Shown: in pieces, positions 37,201 to 57,051 of the stretch
Layout of the letters: each line of letters starts with the position of its first letter
How positions within the stretch are numbered: the first letter of the stretch is position 1
Notes under the pieces: model-generated
The model's database searches: none
What the model was told of the DNA's origin: nothing
Seen by the model: only the letters and a program-made list of their open reading frames with translations
Made by a program: the position numbers and the translations under genes
Source of the DNA: Datisca glomerata
Lineage: Eukaryota; Streptophyta; Magnoliopsida; Cucurbitales; Datiscaceae
Length of the DNA stretch: 64,000 bases
Direction of reading: 5' to 3'
NCBI GenBank assembly: GCA_003255025.1
Contig: QANY01006236.1
Span: 488,961-552,960, forward strand

Positions 37201-37221
37201 TTTACCTAACATATAATTTAG
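34220..37221 (+). mobile_element. TIR element B filled with a palindromic minisatellite array
   Basis: A 3.0-kb element with inverted ends of about 170 bp: the left end CTAAATTATA... mirrors ...TATAATTTAG at the right. Inside the TIRs tgtttatc, a cctagtcca-like stretch, a tttttcctcatt-like stretch, cacatactctctc and catcttccat occur in the same order on opposite strands. The interior from about 34655 to 36815 is a repeat array. Flanking it are a gttaattttgt-rich, gagagaga-bearing segment on the left and ttaaatttggacgaaag... on the right, both also present in element C. Long TIRs without coding capacity fit a non-autonomous Mutator-like element, but I could not see a clear 9-10 bp target duplication, so the superfamily is open. 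True ends may lie about 10 bp further out. Confidence 0.7.
34655..36815. repeat. Higher-order palindromic minisatellite array of element B
   Basis: Two alternating components. The first is clusters of self-complementary 15-25 bp motifs such as catcgtgtagtgtacacgat, acgacgatcgtgtagtcatc and tacactacacgatg, separated by short links. The second is an AT-rich spacer of about 150 bp (ccaccatccaattatc ... cacaatatcaaattaaatg ... catatttatt ... aaatatattacatgtgtagt). The spacer landmark recurs near 35024, 35339, 35542, 35724, 36039, 36297 and 36558, so there are seven higher-order units of about 180-315 bp. The GATC/CGATCG cores make each cluster capable of cruciforms. Short Tyr/His/Val/Cys-rich frames here are by-products of the repeat. 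Confidence 0.85.
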
Positions 37222-37241
37222 AAAAAAAAACCCCTTCATAA

Positions 37242-37250
37242 TTAGGGTTT
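37242..37250 (-). promoter_or_regulatory. telo-box in the uS14 promoter
   Basis: ttagggttt (AAACCCTAA on the minus strand) lies about 85 bp upstream of the uS14 start codon. This telo-box is typical of plant ribosomal-protein gene promoters, where it acts near the transcription start. It sits only about 20 bp from the right end of TIR element B. Assigned by motif and position only. Confidence 0.6.
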
Positions 37251-37333
37251 TATCACCGATCACCTTGCATCTTCTCTCCGCACTCTGCAGTCAAACTTCT
37301 GGCTTTGGTCTTTCGCAGAGCGAGAGGGGAAAG

Positions 37334-38788
<1,455 letters not shown>

Positions 38789-39686
38789 AAGAGGATAAGC
38801 ACAATGCAAGCGCCTAGCGTGCAATAGAGCCGAGTTTGATAAAGCTTCTCCGTTTCCATGATTTTAAGGACTTGAGAAAGATTTGTTTCATCACTTTTTT
38901 GAATTTGTTTACTTGTAGCACGACCTGAACCCTGATGCTTAGTATTGGCTTTCATTTCTTACGCTTTGATGCTTGTTTATGACAATGGAAATTTCTTATT
39001 TAGAGGCTTAACAAGTTGGCCCAATCTGGTTCTGATCACGGCTTAGATTATTTAAATGGTTTTCTAGTTGATTCTGCAAAGACAACAATAGATAATAACC
39101 GATCAATAGAAAAATCTGTTGCAAAAATATACACTTTTAAAAAAACTAAACACTTAACTTTTGTTACGAATCTTGTGCTCTTACTAAACCACAATATAGC
39201 AAAATATGTTTGTTTGACTATAGTCCAAGGGTCCATTTTCTAAAATACACATTGTCTTGTCTCCATTAGCCTATCCTCTAGAGGATTTACGGTATTGGAC
39301 AGACCCCGGGGGAGCATCATGTTTTCAGTACGTAGACAGTGCTACTCATGCATTTCAGCAGGCCAAGATATGATAAGATGAAGTAATTCAAATTGACATT
39401 TATTGAACTCTCTGGTAGTAAGGTGTCAGCAGGGAAATACAACACTTGATCCAACACTTTATGGCAATCATAACATTATTGATCCAATAAAGTTGAATAA
39501 CAATGGGATTTAATAAATACAACACTTGTTCATCTCATAACAAAAACTGTCATAAACGAAAATTATGATTTTTATAAGGGGAGTTGTGAAGACCAGAGTC
39601 AACTTTGATCTGCAACCGAACATCCAGTAGCTATTAGCAGTGGGTTGTGAATATCAATAGCAGGAAGGATCAGATATCTTACTAGT
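38789..39686. other. Convergent spacer between uS14 and HISN2
   Basis: Contains the 3' UTRs of the convergent uS14 and HISN2 genes. An open stretch at 39016-39243 has no family resemblance. No repeats of note. Confidence 0.45.
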
Positions 39687-42600
39687 TTAGTTTTCTGAAG
39701 TACGTTTCCTTTTCTCCTCAATCCCCGACTGTGAAAATCTCTGTCTAAGTACTTGAAGAACGTCTTCTATTTTTACATCTTTAAGTGCCAAGAGAACCAT
39801 GGCATGGTACAACACATCTGCCATCTCCGAGGCTGTACGTGTCTTATCCTCATTTTCCTCCAGAGTTTGACACAACTCATCCGCCTCTTCCCTGCCAAAA
39901 GTGCACTGATTTCCTCAGTTCAATGTGAGGACTATGTGAATTGATTTACTTAGGTGAGAGTCTATTATCCTCAATTCTTTTCAGTTTTATTTCAAGCGAC
40001 CTATACTTAAATAAGAAGAATTGAGACGATGCAAAACAATAAATTTTTTCTAATACCTAATTTTGGAGCACAACAAACCACTATCAAGTAATAATCGTTT
40101 AGTCCATGAAGATTTTTGGTCTTGTTGAGATTCTAATTCTGCTTTGCGCTGGGAAATGGTTGACTCTAAGGAGTATAAAGTGGTCAAAGCCAACCTATTT
40201 TCTTCAACCTACAAAAATTGTCGAGTCAGTCGAGAACTTTTTCTCCTCCTAATGACATAGAGAGTAATGTAAGAAAGCTTTAACCTGTTTATTTTCTAGC
40301 AAGTCATAAACTGGTGTATAATAGCATGTTTCAGACCCTGTATGACATGTTGGCCCATCAGGCTTCCCAAGGTAAATAATCTGAAAATAATATACATGAG
40401 ATAACCTGAAACTCGACCACGTTTAACAATGCTAAGCTAATGACTTCTGGTTGGAATCAGTCAAGAACTTACAGAGTCACGGTCACAATCAAGGAATATG
40501 TCATGAATATTTATGAAGTTATTGGAGGTCTCGCCTTTTGTCCACAATGTCGATCGTGATCGGCTGTAGAATGTTGCCTTGCGTGAGGAGAGGGTCTTAG
40601 CAACTGCATCTTTGTTCACAAAACCTTGCATTAATATGTCTCCCGAGTCAACGTTCTGAGCGATGGCTACTGCCAGACCTTTCTCATCCCATTTTATGGT
40701 GTCTAACAATGTTTTGACCTGAAATTTAAGCTAATATATTATGTTCCTGTCTACATACTGCTTCAGAATTTCTACCCTAGAGATAAAAACATAGAGCTTG
40801 ACGATTTACAGATCTCATTAACTTCATCATTATCTTAATATCATTGACCTCATTATCTTTCCTCGTATTCATTAAAACTGTATGAATAGGTTTACGTTGT
40901 ACAGTGTTCCTACTGTTGACCTATAAGTGTCGGACATATTTAGTAAACCTCAACATCATGCAAACTTTCAAGCAAAACAACATTTTATTAAATTACAAAA
41001 AATCAAGGTAGCGCATTCAAGCAAAACAACAACACACATCGAGCAACCAAGAAAAAAAGACCATGGTTTTATAAGAAGCGGCAAGAAGAGAAAACATAGA
41101 GGTTAAAATTTGTCCGATGACTGATATATCAGCAGAAGGGCAGGGATTTGGATAATGTAAGGTCCAGATGTAGCTCAAAGTAATAATTAAATTGGATATT
41201 ATCAAGCAACGATGGACACATTAAAGAGATGACATCTCTCTGTTTAGTCTTCCAGGCATGTAACAGTCTCCACCACATCGACAACAGTAGATACCTGACT
41301 ATGTCTGGTAAAAAAATTATGCAACATACTAATACTAAAATAAATAAGTGCATAATGAAATAGAGCCATGTTTGCTTTCTTTTGCACATGGTTTAAATAG
41401 ACCCTGAATGAGATATATTATAATAATTAATAAAGTCCGCTAATTTTCAATCATTTGCTTCATTTACTTGTGACTGGAGAAAAGTCAGCTCCTTAAATAT
41501 TAGAAGTTGACAAGTTGTAATGGATCTCCTTAGAGTCATCAGGAAATAATCATGATGTCATTGGCATCATTAGACATTAGCCTTCTTCCTCATATTTATC
41601 ATATTTACATATTCTGGTGCTTTTCTTTGTGAGTAACGTGTGGATTGATAAGTTTTAAACACGCAGCTTCTCTTGACCTCATCCCAAATTTTAAAATTCC
41701 ACACGCAGACACAATTTTGAGATAACACCTGACCTGTATCTTGCAAAATGAACAGACTAACATCCGATCAATTAGGAGCATGGTTTCAAATCGCGGGTGT
41801 AGTCCATGTCGCGTCATAATCTCGGTGTTACAAAAATCGGGTGTAACATATATTACGTAACGGATCACGAGTGTCGCGGCCATGAATTTTTTTCAAGTTC
41901 AAGCAAAATGATCAAAATTATCTTTTTTATAGTTGTGAAAGCTACAATCACATTTAATAACATTTTTAACAATTTTTCTATTTTTTTTTACATATTCAAC
42001 TACAATTTTAAACTTATTTTAGCATAAGTTATTAAAAATCATTATTTAACTCATTATGAAAATGTACGTGCATTATTTATATATACATATGTTACGTGAT
42101 ATCATATATGTGTACTTATAATTTCATCATTATATTAAAAATCAATTAATTCAAAGAATAAAAAAAGTAGAATAAATATAATTAGAGAGAAAATGCCTAA
42201 TCATTGAGATATTAATTCTAAATTTAAGTAAAAAGCAGTCCATGTATAATTCTAGTTTAAAAGTGTGAGAGAGCTTAAGAAATGTCATACCATAGTATAA
42301 ATCATGTACAATACATAAGATTAAAATAATCCATGCAATGTGTGGTCACTTAGGATGATGTAATGGTTTGTTATTATAATGTACGGTAGAGAGAACGTAC
42401 ATTATAATAATTCCAAAAAAAAATACAAAGTGCTCTCTCGAAAATTTTATGGTACGGGTGATGCATACAGTGGTGAAAATTACCCTTCAGCCAGCCACAT
42501 AAGCCTTTATTCTATCTCTTTTGCTATATTTTTACAAATTCACTCCGTGGTCTTGTCGCGGAAAATATAGGACGTCTCGGCGTATCGCGACCTGTTGCGG

Positions 42601-44017
42601 CCGTTACATCGCAATAACGGCTGCGACGCCAGTGATTCGAGTCGGTACCGCGATATCAGACAGTAACGATATCGATTTTTGAAACGATGATTAGGAGTGC
42701 TAGAAAAGAAAAGAATAGTTCGTGTGGCTCATTGGACGTTAGAGTTAAAGCATATTAACGTAGTGTACTGAATGAAAATTATCATGTAAAGAGTCAAATC
42801 GATGAAAAAAGAATAACATGTGTCGGGCAACAATAAAAAAGAGAAAATTGTTTTCATAGGAAGCACCAAAAAGAGAGAACGTAGAATTTGAAAGTTAGCC
42901 GATAACCGTGGTATATCAGCAGAAGGGCAGGGATTTGGAGAATATAGAGTCCAGATGTAGCTCAAGTAATAATTAAATTGTAAATTATCAAGCAACGATG
43001 GACACATTAAAGAGATAGATGATATCTCTCTGTTTAATCTCCCAGACATGTAACGGTGTCTACCACATTGAAAATGGTAGATACCTGACTATGTCTGGCA
43101 AAAAAATTTTTACGCGACATGCTAAAAGTAACACTACGAAACAAAAATCATTCAGTTTCCATATGAGAGGAATGTTCTACAAGTAAAACGAGGGACTAAA
43201 AAATAAAATATCACCTTGATGATGTAAGAGTAAAGCATAGAAATGGTTGATAGAACGATGCTTATCATCCAAGTCAAATGATAATGCATGTCACACAACC
43301 AAGAAAACAAATCAAAAGTTCTAGTGAGAGGCAGGACGTAGAGATGAAGGAGTGTGGAGAATGTAGTGTCCAGATGTAGCTCAAATAACAATCAAATTGC
43401 ATATTATCAAGCAACGATCGATACATTAAAGAGATGTATCTCTTTATTTCGTTTCCCAGGCTCGTAACAGTCCATACCGCATCGAAAATGGCATGTACCT
43501 AACTATGACTGGTTGAAATATCCCCGACGCAAGGTAAGATTCATACAATTTCACGATGAAAACAGTGTCAACACAGATCCGATTTCACTATGATCTCTAC
43601 ATTCATATATAGCAAGGGATCTGCTATAATATATTGGTAATTTCTTATGAAAAATTAACTTCATACTTTTTCCTTTTTTTCCTTATGAATCAGAACGACA
43701 TTTTCAATCAACCAAAACAACAAAGCAAGGCAGGTAGGAGGAAATGATAAGAAAGTTTATTGTACTATTTGATTATTTCCATTCTATAAACATAATAGCG
43801 AAAATCTCATCATCAACAAAGCTCAAATAAGTCATTTAATCAATCCATCAACAAATAAACACATGAAATAGATGAATGAATAACAAGAAACTCTAGATAC
43901 CTTTGTTGGAAGTGGGAGATCTTTCTCTAAATCCTTCGTCGAAGCAAAAACGATATGACGCCTCTCATTTGGAATAACTCTATGGAATTGAACACAGCTA
44001 AAATATGAAACTGACAT
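39687..44017 (-). CDS. HISN2: Histidine biosynthesis bifunctional PRA-CH / PRA-PH protein
   Basis: Five exons on the minus strand (43901-44017, 40473-40718, 40285-40380, 40057-40208, 39687-39891) join in phase to 271 aa. Exon 1 encodes a plastid-transit-like start (MSVSYFSCVQFHRVIPNERR). Exons 2-3 are the phosphoribosyl-AMP cyclohydrolase domain (LMQGFVNKDAV, WTKGETSNNF, DCDRDS and the metal-binding GPTCHTGSETCYY). Exons 4-5 are the phosphoribosyl-ATP pyrophosphohydrolase domain (SLESTISQRK, REEADELCQTLEENE, SEMADVLYHAMVLL) ending QRFSQSGIEEKRKRTSEN. It performs steps 2 and 3 of histidine synthesis in plastids. The start is the first ATG after an in-frame TGA; an upstream GTG is ignored. Intron 1 is 3.2 kb, enlarged by a hAT-like element and three copies of another repeat, while the other introns are about 80-165 bp. 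Confidence 0.93.
41020..41345. repeat. Intronic repeat R, copy 1
   Basis: First of three similar-orientation copies of a roughly 280-330 bp repeat in HISN2 intron 1. The diagnostic core runs gaagggcagggatttgg, gtccagatgtagctca, attatcaagcaacgatgg, acattaaagagat and gacctgactatgtctgg-like at 41130-41310. There are no TIRs or poly-A tail, and the element class is unknown. Confidence 0.7.
41779..42689. mobile_element. hAT-like non-autonomous element with 8-bp target duplication
   Basis: A 911-bp insertion in HISN2 intron 1. The left end CATGGTTTCAAA and the right end TTTGAAACGATG (CATCGTTTCAAA when inverted) form a 12-bp TIR with one mismatch at the fourth base. It is flanked by a perfect 8-bp direct repeat attaggag at 41771-41778 and 42690-42697, the size made by hAT transposases. 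Subterminal regions are rich in tcgcgg / cgcgac / cgttac motifs in inverted arrangement. The middle is AT-rich with no coding capacity. Confidence 0.8.
42790..43140. repeat. Intronic repeat R, copy 2
   Basis: Second copy of the HISN2 intron repeat, closest to copy 1: gaagggcagggatttgg, gtccagatgtagctca, attatcaagcaacgatgg, catgtaacggtgtcta and ctgactatgtctgg occur in the same order. It lies about 100 bp beyond the right end of the hAT-like element. Confidence 0.7.
43265..43545. repeat. Intronic repeat R, copy 3
   Basis: Third and most diverged copy: gtccagatgtagctcaaa, attatcaagcaacgatcg, acattaaagagatg and ctaactatgactgg keep the order of copies 1 and 2. It is nearly adjacent to copy 2, suggesting tandem duplication. 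Confidence 0.65.
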
Positions 44018-44179
44018 TTTTGCATCCACGAACTGAACTCAAACTGCTGAATGAGCTACACATTCGGAGCTCAGGTCGATGGAGTCAGCTTCATCTGGCA
44101 TAAGCTCACTCAATAACAAGACCCAAGCCGCCAGGTCTTGTCACCCTTATAAGTGAATCCTTATGTTAAAATCAACTTA

Positions 44180-44188
44180 TTAGGGTTT
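44180..44188 (-). promoter_or_regulatory. telo-box-like motif upstream of HISN2
   Basis: ttagggttt (AAACCCTAA on the minus strand) about 165 bp upstream of the HISN2 start codon and about 120 bp from the near end of TIR element C. A motif match only. Confidence 0.4.
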
Positions 44189-44306
44189 CTGCTGCGAACT
44201 AAATAGATTGAAATCTCGCAAAATTAATTGAAAAAATACTGGAAAAAATGTACTTCTTTTCTAGGGTTATCTTGAGTAATATCCTTTGAAAAAATATATA
44301 TCTTTT

Positions 44307-46528
44307 CTAAAATTAATAAAAATATATCATTGGTCAATTTTTTATTTATTCTAATATCTCGTTCACCTTTCTTTCATTTTTTCTCATTTATTTTCCTTCT
44401 TACACACTAGTTCATACTTTTTTTTTATATTTCATCTTAAAAACTCTCTCATTTTTTTAGAAACTCATTTTTCTCAGAAATTCATTTCTCGAAACTATTT
44501 CTCCCGCCTTCATTACTCTCATTTCCCCTTCTTCATTTTTTATTTCTCCGTGCTTCATTTGATTTATAATTTTACAATTTTCTCATTTTTTGGAAAATCA
44601 AGGTTGATGGCTAAAATTATAATTTTGTTTTTGAAATTTTGGCGGAAAAATTGTGAAATTTTTTGCCAGAAATTTGATGAATTTTTAATTTTAGTTGTTG
44701 TCCAAATTTAAGAGAGAGAAATCATAGTGTACAACATGACTATATGATCATCGTGTAGTTTACACAATGACACACGATTGTCGTGCACACGTCACATGTA
44801 ATGTACCACATCATATAGTGTACACGATGACTACATGATCGTCGTGTAGCCATCGTGTAGTGTACATGATAATTACACTATCGTCGTGTAGTCATCGTAC
44901 ATACTACACATGTAATATATTTAATTTTATAAATTTATTTAAATATAAATAAATATGAAGATTGAGTGTTGAAAGATAATGAATTGATATTTAATTTGAT
45001 ATTTGTTTATGAAAATTATTGGGGGAAATAATGTATACAAAGTAATTGGATGGTGGGTCATGGGTACACGACGACTACATGATCCTCGTGCAGTCATCAT
45101 ATAGTGTACATGATTACTACGCGATATGCGATGACTATATGGCGATTGTGTACATTACACGTTTAATATATTTAATTCTATATATTTATTTAAATATAAA
45201 TGAATATGCAGGTTGAGTGTTGAAGAATAATGAATTGATGTATCAATTTGATGTTGTGTAAGAAAAGTATTGGGGAAGAATGAAGAAAAAAGTAAATGGA
45301 TACCAGGTCACTGCTACAAGATGGATACACGATCGTCGTATAGTCATCATGCAGCGCGCATGATGACTACAATATAAATAAATATGGAGATTGAGTATTG
45401 AAGAATAATGAATTGATATCTGATTTGATGTTGTGTAGAAAAGCATTGGGAGAAAAATTAAGAAAAAACAAGTGAATGGTGGACACTATGGCTACATGAT
45501 CGCCGTGTAGTGTAAACGTTGCTTATACGATCGACGTAGTCATCGTGTAGTGTACACGATTACTACACGATCGTCGTGTGGTCATCGCGAACACTACACA
45601 TGTAATATATTTAATTTTATATATTTATTTAAATATAAATAAATATGGTGGTTGAGTGTTAAAGAATAATAAATTGATATTTGATTTGATATTTTGTAAG
45701 AAAAGTTTGATGAGAAAAAGTGAAGAAAAAGTAAGTGAATGATGGACAATGGATGCACGATGACTACTTGATCGTCGTGCGGTCATCCATGTACACTATA
45801 TATATAATATATTTATTTAAATATAAATAAATACGGAGGTTGAATATTGAAAAATAATGAATCGATGTTGTGTAAGAAAAATATTGATGGGAAAGATTGA
45901 AGAAAAATGAAGTGGATGGTGTGCCATGAGTACACAATGACTACACGGTCGTTGTGTAGTGTTGCACGCTATGGCTACACGATCGTTGTGTAGTTATCGT
46001 GTAGTGTACAATATGACTACACGATCGTCGTGTAGCCATCGTGTACGCTATATGATAGGTACACGAGCATGGTGTAGCCATGTAGATTACATAACGGGTG
46101 TGATTGTGTAATCATTCTGCAGACTACACTATGGGTGCACAAATGTCGTGTACCCCTCCCTCGACATTCTCTCTCTTTCTCAGCGTTCTTGCGCTCTCTC
46201 TCTACGTCCTACGTTATGTCTTTCTCTTTCACTGCGTTCTCCCTCAAAATTAACAAAACCCACAAAAATTAACAAAACCCATTAAAATTAATAAATGCTA
46301 ACAAAATCCATAAAATTAGTAAAATTAACAAAAGTCATTGTTGTGTTTAATTTTAGAGAAAATGAGTTTTTAGAAGAGAAAAATGAATATGGAAGATGAA
46401 TAGAGAGTATGTGAGTCAATATATAAGAAGTGTAATGAGAAAAAAAATTTGAAGAAAAGGTGAACCAGATATTATGATAAACAGTGTGTATACTTTTATA
46501 AAATGTTGTCCCAAAGAGTGTAGTTTAG
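44307..46528 (-). mobile_element. TIR element C, inverted relative of element B with palindromic array
   Basis: A 2.2-kb element whose ends (CTAAAATTAATA... left, ...TAGTTTAG right) and inner TIR landmarks (tttatt..taatatctcgttcacc left; ggtgaaccagatattatgataaac right) match those of element B. The flank-specific segments (ttgtccaaatttaagag; ctctctctacg; attaacaaaacccac) appear in reverse order, so C is in opposite orientation to B. It lies between the divergent HISN2 (start 44017) and RECQ3 (start 46798) genes, about 290 and 270 bp from their start codons, so it fills most of the shared upstream region. Confidence 0.7.
44728..46165. repeat. Palindromic minisatellite array of element C
   Basis: Same architecture as the array in element B, on the other strand: clusters such as acacgatcgtcgtgtagtca and gtgtagtgtacacgat alternate with an AT-rich spacer (gaattgatatttaatttgat ... 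tatttaaatataaataaat) that recurs near 44983, 45233, 45412, 45673 and 45860. This gives five shorter, more eroded units against seven in B. Confidence 0.8.
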
Positions 46529-46797
46529 CAAAAAAACTCGAATAGCCTGTTAGCGAGTAGGCCCAAAAGGAAGCTTAATCCCTGTGACAAAACTTCCCGT
46601 AGAAGCTATAGAATCTCTCTCTCACACACACACTAATACGAGGCAATTCGCTTGATTGAGGTTGACGACGAATCATGATGATCAATCACCTCATTTTCGT
46701 TTAATATTTTTTGAATTGGTATTTGTCCGTGTGGTGGAAAACATAAGAAAAGAAGAAAATTTTGTTGATATTTTGTTGCAGAATTGGTGAAGTATAA

Positions 46798-53968
<7,171 letters not shown>

Positions 53969-55846
53969 CTTGAAAAGAATTTGCAAGTCTCTTGGTTTCT
54001 TCTGTAAAGTCATATTCTGGAAGGTGTCCATGCTTGCTGGAAGGGAAGATATGTTTTCTTTTGTTTGCTCGTATGTGATGTTCCATTCTTTCTTCTACTG
54101 AAAGTATTCAGCGCTGTTGTTTGTTTTACGATTGGAATATATCAGAATAGCTTGGAGCACATCCGTGTTAGATACAAAAATGTTTTCTTTCATGTGTTTT
54201 AGAGATTGATAATATATTGTTTAGATATTTGAGCATAAAATACTAATACTGTTAAGCATTAGAAAAGAATACTGCAGCTACACAAATTGTTAGAAGAAAA
54301 GACTACAATAACTTGCTAGATGTATTTTTGGAAGAAAGAAAACAAAGACAGCCACTAATTTTTTTATGGTCAAATGGGAAAGTCATATTTAACCAGTTCC
54401 TAGTTTTCAAATTATGTACATCACATGAAATGAGATTTATTTGATTTTCTTCTTTGAATTGTACCTTTTATACGAGTTAAGATATATTGAGACTGAAAAA
54501 AAGTAAAGATGATCTTTTTATTAATAATTCTATTTTAAATCTACGAATACAAAAGTGAAAGAATAATAAGCATAAGAAATAAAAATCTTTCATTTATGTC
54601 ATTGTCTAAAGAATGAAAAGCTTCAATTTGGATTTAAAAAGTTGTAGGGAGTTTTTAAATAAGTGCGGCTAATTGAAACTCTATAAAATCTAAAAGAAAA
54701 AACCTAAGAAAAATGTAATTTATCTAAAAAGTATCCAAGTGAAATGCATCTCTGTACAGAAATACATGAAAGTCCTGCTTAAAAAAACATAAAAGTCCAA
54801 AAAATAAAATGTAGTTTTACACCTACCAAGTTCTAAGCAACGATTAGGAAAATATAACACTAAACACGATGTACGTGATATAATATGTAAGTACAGTCAA
54901 TCATGATATGTCATGTGAGTCGTGTCATATGTCATTTAGCATTACTCTAAAGTTTGATAGACATAACACTTAATATAGATCTTGGTCGGTGAAAAGTACT
55001 AAAAAAAACAAATGTAACAATAAACAAATGTGACAAGACAACATGTTAAATATACTCTTACTCTTCAAACTAACAAACATAATTGATCACTTTGGACTTT
55101 CAATGTACAAATTCACTATGCCCCGTTAATTTTTGTTATATTTATTTATTCCTTTCAATATCAATATTTTCCATTTTTACAATAAAACTCATCCGGTAAA
55201 TCCAACAAAAGTGAAAAGCTATAAGAATTTCATAGTTAAATGTAAAAGGAGTGTATACTTTTTGTATGAGAACTGAATTTATTGGCGATTCAAAAGATTT
55301 AGACATAATAAGTTGACACAGATAATTAAGTTTTCATACTAAGATGTCAAGTGCTTGAATCATACTGTCCTCAATTTTCATTAATATTTTTAACTTTGCC
55401 AATTATATAATATAAAGTAATAAGAAAAGCTAAAATTGCAAACAATTGAAACTTTTAGGGATGTAATTATCTAAGTTAAAAGTTGAAGGCTTAGTACGCA
55501 AACGCAGTGTAATCAATTAAATCGGGATGGTAATTTTTTTAACCAATACACGTAAAATCCATTCCACAATTATTCAAATATTCGGTCTATAATTGGAGTT
55601 TTAGTTGGCCAACACACATGTTACAATAACAAGAAAACTATTGTAAGATTATAAATAAAGAAAAGAATAATATATGGAAAGACCAAATGGGCAGCAAGGC
55701 TATCTGGGCACGTCATTTCCTGAGCTAATCAAGCTTCACAAATCTATACAAACTACTTTGTATTATTGCATTTTAACCTCAGAATTACTTGATAGTTGAT
55801 AGTGCAATGCTACGTAGACGTGAAGAATTTGCTAACGTGAGATTAT
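53969..55846. other. RECQ3 3' flank and AT-rich spacer
   Basis: The first 430 bp (to about 54402) are duplicated at 62350-62783 and include the RECQ3 3' UTR. From 54403 to 55846 the DNA is AT-rich with no gene or strong repeat seen. Confidence 0.45.
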
Positions 55847-56120
55847 TTAGGGTGTGTAGAACCCAACAGCTCGTATAATCTGAACTGTAGTGAATCGAGC
55901 TTGATCAGTTTGGTTATTTTTTAGTTATATATGCATGGTTTGGTTTAGGATTATGAAAAAATTGAACATTGATTTAATCCACTATTTGAGTCCATTCTAG
56001 ACCAAACTATAGGTCTACCCTCTCCCTCTCCTAACTCGATCGCAGGCGTCTCCCACTCTCTCTCTCCAACCCTTCGACTTTCTGTCAAAAATTGGACTCA
56101 ACTGCCCGTGAACACCCTAA
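55847..56120. mobile_element. 274-bp MITE (hAT-like) with 7-bp target duplication
   Basis: Ends are TTAGGGTGTGTAG on the left and GTGAACACCCTAA on the right (inverted TTAGGGTGTTCAC), giving an imperfect TIR of about 13 bp. It is flanked by a direct repeat agattat at 55840-55846 and 56121-56127; the eighth base differs. The interior has tttggttt-type motifs and a CT-rich stretch. No coding capacity. The ends resemble those of the 16.6-kb element. Confidence 0.7.
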
Positions 56121-56510
56121 AGATTATATACACCATTAACTCACAACAGTAATAAGCATCACAATGTTACAAAATATTTTCTTACATGGATTAAAAAGTT
56201 TAGTAAATTTTTTATTATCACTTTAATGCAATCAAATGATATACTTTACTTAATTTGGATGTTTGAACATTAACAACATAATTATTTTAGTGGTTTTTAA
56301 TACACAAGTATATCAGTGATTAAATGTTTAATTAAGTGTTAAAAATAGTCAGTATTGATCTGTATTGAAAATGAAAGGATAAAATTAGAAAAACGATTGT
56401 GACGGAATTGGGTAAGAAACGAATTTGCAAAAAGTACGGGCACTTGAAATAAATTTACGAATTCTTTCCATTTTCATATTTCGTTTGAACGAGGCAGCGG
56501 CAATTCAAAG

Positions 56511-56513
<3 letters not shown>

Positions 56514-56556
<43 letters not shown>
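56514..56556. repeat. (GA)n microsatellite in the PMIR1 leader
   Basis: About 21 GA dinucleotides in the likely 5' UTR exon of PMIR1. A leader intron appears to run from the donor at about 56801 (tctg|gtaatt) to an acceptor near 57037 (tatcag), just before the start codon. An upstream open frame at 56425-56745 crosses the GA tract and is not homologous to anything I know. Confidence 0.8.
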
Positions 56557-56558
<2 letters not shown>

Positions 56559-57051
56559 GGGAGAGACACAATTCGGCCACTGCAGCTCGTTCTGTAAGGT
56601 TTTGAATTTCGGCTTCAATATTTATTCTTTATTCTTATTTATGTCTTTATTTTATTTTTATCCGAATGAAATTCCCCTAACTCTGACAGGATTTCCAGAA
56701 GGAAAGAGGCTGTACCTATGGCAATGGCTTGGCTTGGGTGATTGAGGGTTTCTGATTCTGCTTCACCAGCAAATTTTTGTCCCTGCTAACTCTATCTGGT
56801 AATTAATAGTATTTCTCCTCTCCTTCCCCTTTAAGCTGCATTTAATTGAATGCGAATTTTGAGTTCGAGATTAATAAATTTTATTTGGTTATGGATTTCC
56901 TTAGAATATTTGCGTTGAAGTGTTCTTTAATAATAGTTATGGATCGTTATTTATTAACATCGACCTTCACGATGTTTTACTTTTAGTGAGATGTGTTTGT
57001 TTTTATCTCATTTCATGTAATAATTTGTGATATCAGATTGTTTGGTTCGGG

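Noticed and set aside
44018..44029. HISN2 start four codons upstream
   Set aside because: That codon is GTG and an in-frame TGA lies just upstream. The first ATG at 44017 is the natural start.
56425..56745. A 106-aa frame upstream of PMIR1
   Set aside because: It crosses the (GA)n tract, has no homology, and lies in the likely 5' UTR exon.
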